NCBI GenBank assembly: GCA_031397815.1
Contig: JANNMJ010000190.1
Span: 1-10,875 of the forward strand
Direction of reading: 5' to 3'
DNA length: 10,875 nt
Source: JANNMJ01 sp031397815
Lineage (GTDB): Bacteria > Bacteroidota > Bacteroidia > Cytophagales > Hymenobacteraceae
The notes below the pieces were generated by a model. The model had not been told where the DNA came from and did no database searches. It saw only the letters and a program-made list of their open reading frames with translations. Each line of letters opens with the position of its first letter. The first letter of the stretch is position 1. The translations under genes were made by a program, and so were the position numbers. Below, piece by piece: positions 7,219 through 10,875 of the stretch.

Positions 7219-7249
7219 CCCGCCCACCACGCGCCGAGAATAGCGATCC

Positions 7250-7558
7250 TCACTGGGTCGGCTGGCCGAAGATGACCAAGGCTTTTTTTAAAATGTCGAT
7301 CTCCTGCGCCAGCCGTTTATTGGCCGCCCGCAGGGCGCGCACTTCCGGATCGTGGGCCGCCTCGACGCTGCCTACTTCGGCCACCAGCTGCGCCTGCTGC
7401 CAGCGATAAAGCAATTTGGGGTTAAGACCGAGTTGACGCGCGGCGGCGCTCGTCGAGCGGCTTTCGGCCGCCAAGCGCAGGGCTTCGGCCTTGAAGGCTG
7501 CGTCGTACTTGCGCCGTTTATCCGGAGCGCGCTTTACCGGTTGTTGTTGCTGAGTCAG
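7250..7558 (-). CDS. IS3-family transposase OrfA (HTH_Tnp_1), orphan
   Basis: The core is a Tnp_1-type helix-turn-helix (KRRKYDAAFKAEALRLAAE, SAAARQLGLNPKLLYRWQQA) followed by a leucine-zipper-like helix (EVRALRAANKRLAQEIDILK) and ...FGQPTQ. In intact elements OrfA binds the terminal repeats and is joined to OrfB by -1 frameshifting. The sequence ILKK is encoded over seven A (7289-7283), a classic A-AAA-AAA-G slip site. I place the start at a CTG (7558) because the peptide from there (LTQQQQPVKRAPDKRR) has the natural OrfA length of 102 residues. The frame stays open to an ATG at 7744, but that part reads through the IS tip and flanking DNA. The start is thus unsure, perhaps a mutated ATG. 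The downstream -1 frame gives SEDRYSRRVV and then no OrfB similarity. Confidence 0.8.
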   Translation of the reverse strand: MTQQQQPVKRAPDKRRKYDAAFKAEALRLAAESRSTSAAARQLGLNPKLLYRWQQAQLVAEVGSVEAAHDPEVRALRAANKRLAQEIDILKKALVIFGQPTQ

Positions 7559-7674
7559 CGGAAAAGGAAAGTTAAGTCCCTTTTCTGTCCGCCTAATCGC
7601 GGCGACCACCTCACTTTGCTTTTGGGTGGGGCGGCTGAGTACAGGAAGCCCTGAAATCCTAGGCTGGAAATTCC

Positions 7675-7709
7675 CGCGGAAATTTGACCAGTACTCCCAA
7701 ATTTCCGCG
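7675..7709. repeat. 12-bp perfect inverted repeat outside the IS
   Basis: CGCGGAAATTTG (7675-7686) and CAAATTTCCGCG (7698-7709) are exact inverse copies separated by 11 bases (ACCAGTACTCC). Further GAAAT copies precede it (7653, 7667). It lies between the IS tip (7613) and the terminator (7761), in the 200 bases without a gene. Candidate protein-binding dyad, recombination site or the edge of the adjoining element. Confidence 0.55.
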
Positions 7710-7760
7710 CAATTTTCGCCCTGTATACCGGGTAGTGCCCCCAAGTGCGCGCCCCGAGCA

Positions 7761-7800
7761 ACAAAAAAGCCCCCAGCGCAATGCCAGAGGCCTTTTTTGT
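7761..7800. terminator. Bidirectional rho-independent terminator after the repressor gene
   Basis: ACAAAAAAG (7761-7769) pairs with CTTTTTTGT (7792-7800), and GCC/GGC extend the stem with one bulged C. Read leftward, the hairpin is followed by the T-rich complement of the A-run. It lies about 50 bases past the stop codon of the leftward repressor gene (7853), the expected place for its transcript end. Read rightward it also has six T, so it can protect the repressor side from the IS side. Confidence 0.7.
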
Positions 7801-7815
7801 GGTGGCGCTAGGACG

Positions 7816-7825
7816 TGTACGTACA
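7816..7825. repeat. 10-bp palindrome TGTACGTACA
   Basis: A perfect palindrome between the repressor stop (7853) and its terminator. Could be chance; noted for a possible operator role. Confidence 0.3.
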
Positions 7826-7852
7826 TCGCTTTTCAGGCAGAAAATCAATAAG

Positions 7853-8749
7853 TTACAAGCCCACACTAAGTGGGGGCGTAGCACTGGGGGCGTTATTGGG
7901 GGCAATGCGTTCCAAGACCTCCCGCATTGCCATTTGGTCCGCATTCAGGGCCTTGAGCTGTTCCAGAATTTTTTCATCCGCATCGCTACGCGAAGCCGGA
8001 ATATGGTTCGTCAGTATCGCCTGCACGTGCCAAATCTCCACGATGTCAGACGCTGGTACGGAGTGAACCGGGTATGCCCGGTTATCACTCACCAGATCCA
8101 CCATCTCGCGCTTGCTTCGGATTGCCGCCGGAATCCGTTTCACGACGACGTTATCGGTCAGAACCACCACATAGCAGTGGCCGGGTTCCAGCAGATCCCA
8201 GCGATCAACGAACTGGCAGATGACGACATCCCGGTGCCCGAAGGTGCCTTGCATCCCGTCGCCCACCACCTCAAAGCTGCGGTGCGTTCCGGTCGGTAAC
8301 ATCGGTAAAGAGTAGGGCACCAGCTCGCGCAGATACGCCGGCTCATCGTGCGAGTGCGCGTACCCGGCCTGCGCCTGAGCCGGGATGTGAAGGATATTCT
8401 CGTTGCCGGTACGGTCGACCGTCACCGTCCGCACGCGCCCGCTGGTGACCGCGTGGAAGGGGAGGGACCGTTGCGCGTCCTCTGATACCACAACCGGTGC
8501 AGGGGCAGGCGCCTTCGGCTGGCGGCCGAGCAACAGCCAGTCGAGCGACAGTTCCGGAAAAACCGACGAGATCTCCAACAGGGTCTCCGTCGAAGGCGCA
8601 GCATTCCCGGACATTATTTTATTGAGCTTGGTCGACTTGCCCAGCCCGATCATTTGCGACACCCGGTAGATAGTGAGCTCTTTCTCAGTGAAATAGCCGC
8701 GCAATCTTTCGGCAATGGCTTGAGCAGGCGTCTCGGTTGACTCCTTCAT
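7853..8749 (-). CDS. Phage-type HTH repressor with degenerate S24 (LexA/CI-like) domain
   Basis: 298 residues. Residues 10-75 form an N-terminal helix-turn-helix (AERLRGYFTEKELTIYRVSQ, KSTKLNKIMSGNAAPSTETL, LDWLLLGR). A Pro/Ala linker at 78-90 leads to an S24/LexA-like beta domain at about 118-245. In that domain a possible Ala-Gly cleavage site is A128-G129, the nucleophile position reads GDGMQG (164-169, usual GDSM, so Gly165 replaces Ser), and the base Lys204 is in VVVKRI. A helical tail (253-285) may dimerise. Self-cleavage as in LexA should be impossible, so release of repression may need an antirepressor or another signal. It is divergent from the cassette at 8877, in the place of a CI or immunity repressor, and probably binds the intergenic repeats and represses the rightward promoter. 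Confidence 0.88.
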   Translation of the reverse strand: MKESTETPAQAIAERLRGYFTEKELTIYRVSQMIGLGKSTKLNKIMSGNAAPSTETLLEISSVFPELSLDWLLLGRQPKAPAPAPVVVSEDAQRSLPFHAVTSGRVRTVTVDRTGNENILHIPAQAQAGYAHSHDEPAYLRELVPYSLPMLPTGTHRSFEVVGDGMQGTFGHRDVVICQFVDRWDLLEPGHCYVVVLTDNVVVKRIPAAIRSKREMVDLVSDNRAYPVHSVPASDIVEIWHVQAILTNHIPASRSDADEKILEQLKALNADQMAMREVLERIAPNNAPSATPPLSVGL

Positions 8750-8786
8750 GTTGTTTTGTTGGGCAGGTGTGAATGAGAGAGTGTTG

Positions 8787-8794
8787 TACGTTTG
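8787..8794 (+). promoter_or_regulatory. Rightward promoter candidate (TAnnTTTG box)
   Basis: TACGTTTG is an exact match to the Bacteroidota -7 consensus. A TTG at 8759-8761 is 25 bases upstream, slightly beyond the usual 17-23. It would start transcription near 8800, leaving a leader of about 75 bases ahead of the gene at 8877. It lies just upstream of the divergent repressor start (8749), a natural place for regulated expression of the early genes. Confidence 0.5.
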
Positions 8795-8837
8795 CGGGGC
8801 AACCGGTCGTTAGAGGGGTGCAAGTTACGCAATTAAA

Positions 8838-8892
8838 CAACAACTTTCCAACAACTGTCCAACAACTCTCCAACAAATGAGCAACAAGGAAG
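8838..8892. repeat. Five 11-bp tandem repeats in the control region
   Basis: Units: CAACAACTTTC (8838), CAACAACTGTC (8849), CAACAACTCTC (8860), CAACAAATGAG (8871), CAACAAGGAAG (8882). The first three are near-identical, and the last two keep CAACAA and overlap the ATG at 8877. The period is 11 bp, about one helical turn, so a protein could bind one face. The minus strand just before the repressor ATG (8765-8750) also reads CAACAAAACAAC. Possible operator array for the repressor or the small protein at 8877, or an A-rich translation enhancer. Confidence 0.7.
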
Positions 8893-9170
8893 AGACAAAC
8901 GGCGAAAACAATCAACTCACGGCGGTATTCGAATCGCTCGGCAAGTATTCCAACATCGTCGCTGAAACGCTGGCTATTCTGCGCCAGACCGGCAAACGAA
9001 ACATTTTAGGTAACGAGTACAAGCGCCACTCGGTGTACGAGGTCATCAACGGCGAGCGCACCAACGCCGATATCGAGAACGCTTTCATGGACGCGGCAGA
9101 AGCAGAGATCGCGCGTTGGGAAGTGATTAATGCCCGCGCCGCCCTCGTGGTCGCCAAAGCCACTGCTTAA
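8877..9170 (+). CDS. Small early-region protein, possibly DNA-binding (Cro/CII-like role)
   Basis: 97 residues from ATG 8877, embedded in the 11-bp repeat array. I do not recognise a named family. The middle part (KYSNIVAETLAILRQTGKRN, YKRHSVYEVINGERTNADIE, NAFMDAAEAEIARWE) is predicted all-helical and resembles short Bacteroidota phage-region proteins in which HSVYEVINGERTNA would form the recognition helix and turn. Charge is balanced, with no signal peptide or membrane segment. First gene of the rightward operon, 15 bases before the next gene and divergent from the repressor, the place where Cro or CII regulators sit in phages. The regulatory role is inference. Confidence 0.7.
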   Translation: MSNKEETNGENNQLTAVFESLGKYSNIVAETLAILRQTGKRNILGNEYKRHSVYEVINGERTNADIENAFMDAAEAEIARWEVINARAALVVAKATA

Positions 9171-9185
9171 GCCCACCCGCACACC

Positions 9186-9494
9186 GTGAGCCACCTACAA
9201 GCCGTCGTCATCGTGCCCGAGAGCCAGTGGCGCGCGATGCAAGCCGACATCGTAATGCTGAAAGAGATCGTCCAGCAGCACCCAGCGACCGACGCACCCA
9301 AAGACGACCTCCTCACCAGCCGAGCCGCCGCCAGCTACTTAGGGCTGAAAGACGGCCGCAGCGTCACCAAAGCCCGCCGTGCGGGGCGCCTGACCGGCGT
9401 CCTCATCAACGAGAAGGAGTGGGGGTTCCGCCGCTCCGAGCTCGACCGCTACCTCAACCGGTACAACCGTCCGCAGCCCGCTACCGCCAGCTGA
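9186..9494 (+). CDS. Excisionase/MerR-like helix-turn-helix protein
   Basis: 102 residues from GTG 9186 (no ATG available; 15 bases after the previous stop). Residues 14-32 form a short helix (QWRAMQADIVMLKEIVQQ). The segment 41-92 matches the HTH_17/excisionase pattern: LLTSRAAASYLGLKDGRSVT gives the first helices and ARRAGRLTGVLINEKEWGFR RSELDRYL gives the wing. Such proteins bind DNA at attachment sites or promoters to direct excision or transcription. No integrase is in the window, so an Xis role is only one option. Ends ATAS, followed by a 33-base gap before the next gene. Confidence 0.75.
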   Translation: MSHLQAVVIVPESQWRAMQADIVMLKEIVQQHPATDAPKDDLLTSRAAASYLGLKDGRSVTKARRAGRLTGVLINEKEWGFRRSELDRYLNRYNRPQPATAS

Positions 9495-9527
9495 TCCCCT
9501 CTCGATCTGAACTACTCACCCCGCCCC

Positions 9528-10286
9528 ATGCAAGACCTGCTCCTCGCCGTCGGCCCCAACGCCAAGCGCGGCATCCGTTCTCAGATTACCGTCCAGAAGG
9601 CGAAGCTCAAAGACGGCTGTCTGGTGGCTTCCTTCACCGAGTCGCTCGACAACGAGCACGCCGGGCGCGACTTCTCCGTCACCTGCGGCGACGCCGCCCA
9701 CCCCGATCTGCTCGCCGCGTTCCGGCACCTCGTGCCGCACTTCTGCCACCTCACCGACCAGCTCCCCGGCGTCCCCGTCCCGGATCTGCTCACCGAAGCG
9801 CCTGACGAAACCGCACAGGAAGTGCTGGCCATTTTCACCGTGACCGGCGTTGTCTACAACGAAAAAGGCACCGGCTTCACCCTCATCGGCACGCGCACCC
9901 TCGCCAACGGCCACGAGCTGAACCTGACCGCCCCGTTCCTGCTGTGGGAGGAAGCCCCCGACCCCCTCATCGAGCTGCTGCAAGCCCTCAATCAGGAAGT
10001 GGAGCTAGGTCTGCGCGGCAAGTGCGCCGAAGCCGGTCGCCAGCTCGATATGTTTCAGCAGGAGCCACCCACCGAGCACCTGATGCTCAGCCAGGGCACT
10101 GCCGAGCCGAAGCAGTTGGGATCCGGAGTACAGGAGGCCGAGTGGGAAGACGTCACCGACGACCAGCCCGCCGACCAGACCGCAGCAGGGGAGGAGCAGC
10201 CCGAACCCGATCCAGCCCCGGCCCCCGAGGAACCCGAGCCGCCCAAAAAGCGCGGCCGGGGGCGACCCAAAAAGCCGGTCGCCTAA
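9528..10286 (+). CDS. Phage-region protein of unknown function with C-terminal AT-hook
   Basis: 252 residues from ATG 9528. Residues 1-160 form a compact alpha/beta domain (GIRSQITVQKAKLKDGCLVA, HPDLLAAFRHLVPHFCHLTD, FTVTGVVYNEKGTGFTLIG, TLANGHELNLTAPFLLWEE) that recalls an uncharacterised family common in Bacteroidota prophages and integrative elements. A disordered acidic/proline-rich tail follows (200-240: EEQPEPDPAPAPEEPEPP), then an AT-hook, KKRGRGRPKKP at 240-250. The RGRP core inserts into the minor groove of A/T DNA, so the tail probably tethers the protein to DNA. It is followed after 3 bases by the methyltransferase-like gene, so the two are probably translated together. No catalytic motif seen. 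Confidence 0.7.
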   Translation: MQDLLLAVGPNAKRGIRSQITVQKAKLKDGCLVASFTESLDNEHAGRDFSVTCGDAAHPDLLAAFRHLVPHFCHLTDQLPGVPVPDLLTEAPDETAQEVLAIFTVTGVVYNEKGTGFTLIGTRTLANGHELNLTAPFLLWEEAPDPLIELLQALNQEVELGLRGKCAEAGRQLDMFQQEPPTEHLMLSQGTAEPKQLGSGVQEAEWEDVTDDQPADQTAAGEEQPEPDPAPAPEEPEPPKKRGRGRPKKPVA

Positions 10287-10289
10287 CCC

Positions 10290-10875
10290 GTGCCCGTCGT
10301 CATTTCCCTCTTCGACCACAGCGGCCGGTTCGTCGCCCCGTGGGCCGCTGCCGGCTTCACCTGCTACTGCGTCGATATCCAGCACCTGCCCGGCGAGAAC
10401 TGGTCGGGCAACGTGTGCCAAGTCGGCGGCGACGTCACCCGGTGGGTGCCGCCCCCAGCCGCCGGGCCGGTGGCGTTCGTCGCCGCCTTCCCCCCGTGCA
10501 CCGACCTGAGCAACGCCGGGGCGCACTTATTCCGCCGCAAAGGCCTGCGCGCGCTGGCGGCTGCCCTCGATCTGGTCGGCGTCGCCGCCGACCTCTGCGA
10601 ACGCCTCGGCGCGCCCTACTTCCTCGAAAACCCGCGCGGCCAGCTCCGCCACTACTGGCGGGAGCCGGATCACCAGTTCGACCCCTGCGAGTACGCCGGG
10701 TACCTGCCCCCCGAGGAGCAGGAGGCCGAAGCCTACACCAAGCGCACCTGCCTCTGGACCGGCCACGGCTTCCGGCTGCCCGAAAAACGGCCCGTGTTCC
10801 CCATCCGGGGCGACATCACCACCCGCGTCCGCAGCGGCCCCCACCAAGCTAACACCCGCAGCCTGACGCCCCGCG
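10290..10875 (+). CDS. C5-cytosine-methyltransferase-like protein, 3' end cut by the window
   Basis: Starts at GTG 10290 and is open to the last base (at least 195 residues). Motif I is reduced to LFDHSG (7-12) near the N-terminus, as in LFAGxG SAM sites. The catalytic loop is AAFPPCTDLSNAG with Cys70 in PPC. Motif VI appears as ENP (113-115, usual ENV) in YFLENPRGQL. The later YTKRTCLWTGHGFRLP segment is typical of the compact phage and element-encoded relatives of C5 methyltransferases, which may lack the usual target recognition domain. Likely role: cytosine modification of the element's DNA for protection or regulation; target sequence unknown. Proline- and arginine-rich, very high third-position GC like its neighbour upstream. 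Confidence 0.75.
   Translation, partial: MPVVISLFDHSGRFVAPWAAAGFTCYCVDIQHLPGENWSGNVCQVGGDVTRWVPPPAAGPVAFVAAFPPCTDLSNAGAHLFRRKGLRALAAALDLVGVAADLCERLGAPYFLENPRGQLRHYWREPDHQFDPCEYAGYLPPEEQEAEAYTKRTCLWTGHGFRLPEKRPVFPIRGDITTRVRSGPHQANTRSLTPR

Larger units (their letters stand above)
7204..7613 (-). mobile_element. Decayed IS3-family insertion sequence remnant
   Basis: The upstream end is placed at 7613. From there the minus strand starts TGAGGTGGTC and about 24 bases in reads GCGGACAGAAAAGGGAC, the pattern of IS3-family terminal repeats (TG start, internal GGACA). orfA and the A7 slippage site are present, but no orfB (DDE integrase domain) follows. The right end is uncertain. TGAGGTG on the plus strand at 7204-7210 repeats the first seven bases of the left tip and may be the remaining right tip, but the match stops there. 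No matching target duplication is seen (CTT(T) outside the left end, (C)TGC outside the right). The copy should be immobile. Confidence 0.65.

Noticed and set aside
6805..7230. Leftward 141-residue frame as the missing orfB
   Set aside because: It is antisense to the lipoprotein gene and lacks the DDE integrase motifs, so it is not IS3 OrfB.
7559..7744. N-terminal extension of OrfA to the ATG at 7744
   Set aside because: It crosses the IS tip and the flanking inverted repeat and encodes no transposase-like sequence; the natural OrfA starts near 7558.
8838..8892. CRISPR-like short repeats
   Set aside because: The units are 11 bp, contiguous and without spacers, so this is a tandem operator-type repeat and not a CRISPR array.
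9944..10852. 302-residue plus-strand frame rich in Arg and Pro
   Set aside because: It overlaps the AT-hook and methyltransferase genes in another frame, and its composition is that of a shifted GC-rich frame.

Overview
The window looks like a chromosomal segment of a GC-rich Bacteroidota bacterium, most probably a Hymenobacter-like Cytophagales member. This is inferred from an Omp85-type outer-membrane protein, a lipoprotein, a PepSY-like secreted protein, TAnnTTTG-type promoter matches and the lack of Shine-Dalgarno sequences. No rRNA, tRNA or CRISPR array was seen. Taxonomy is by style of sequence only.

Layout. Positions 1-285 are non-coding and carry three copies of a GC-rich REP-like palindromic repeat. 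Positions 286-3674 (minus strand) hold an envelope cluster: a POTRA-less Omp85/D15-type outer-membrane protein followed by two tandem PAP2-type phosphatases. A divergent intergenic region (3675-3941) with a long bipartite inverted repeat separates it from a plus-strand cluster: a frameshifted PepSY-like small protein (3942-4171), an OmpR-type response regulator and a histidine kinase overlapping by ATGA, then a possible small membrane ORF and a secreted lipoprotein (to 7156). A plausible reading is a two-component system that senses the envelope and controls the divergent outer-membrane/phosphatase genes. That link is inference.

Positions about 7204-7613 are a decayed IS3-family insertion sequence: orfA with its A7 frameshift signal is present, but orfB is gone. 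It is followed by a 12-bp perfect inverted repeat and a bidirectional-looking terminator.

From 7853 to the right edge the window has a phage-like or integrative-element early region. A leftward HTH/S24 repressor (catalytic Ser replaced by Gly) is divergent from a tightly packed rightward operon. That operon encodes a small protein that may bind DNA, an excisionase-type HTH protein, a protein of unknown function with a C-terminal AT-hook, and a C5-cytosine-methyltransferase-like protein running off the edge. The control region has a TAnnTTTG promoter match and five 11-bp tandem repeats. No integrase, portal, capsid or conjugation gene lies in the window, so the kind of element cannot be settled here.
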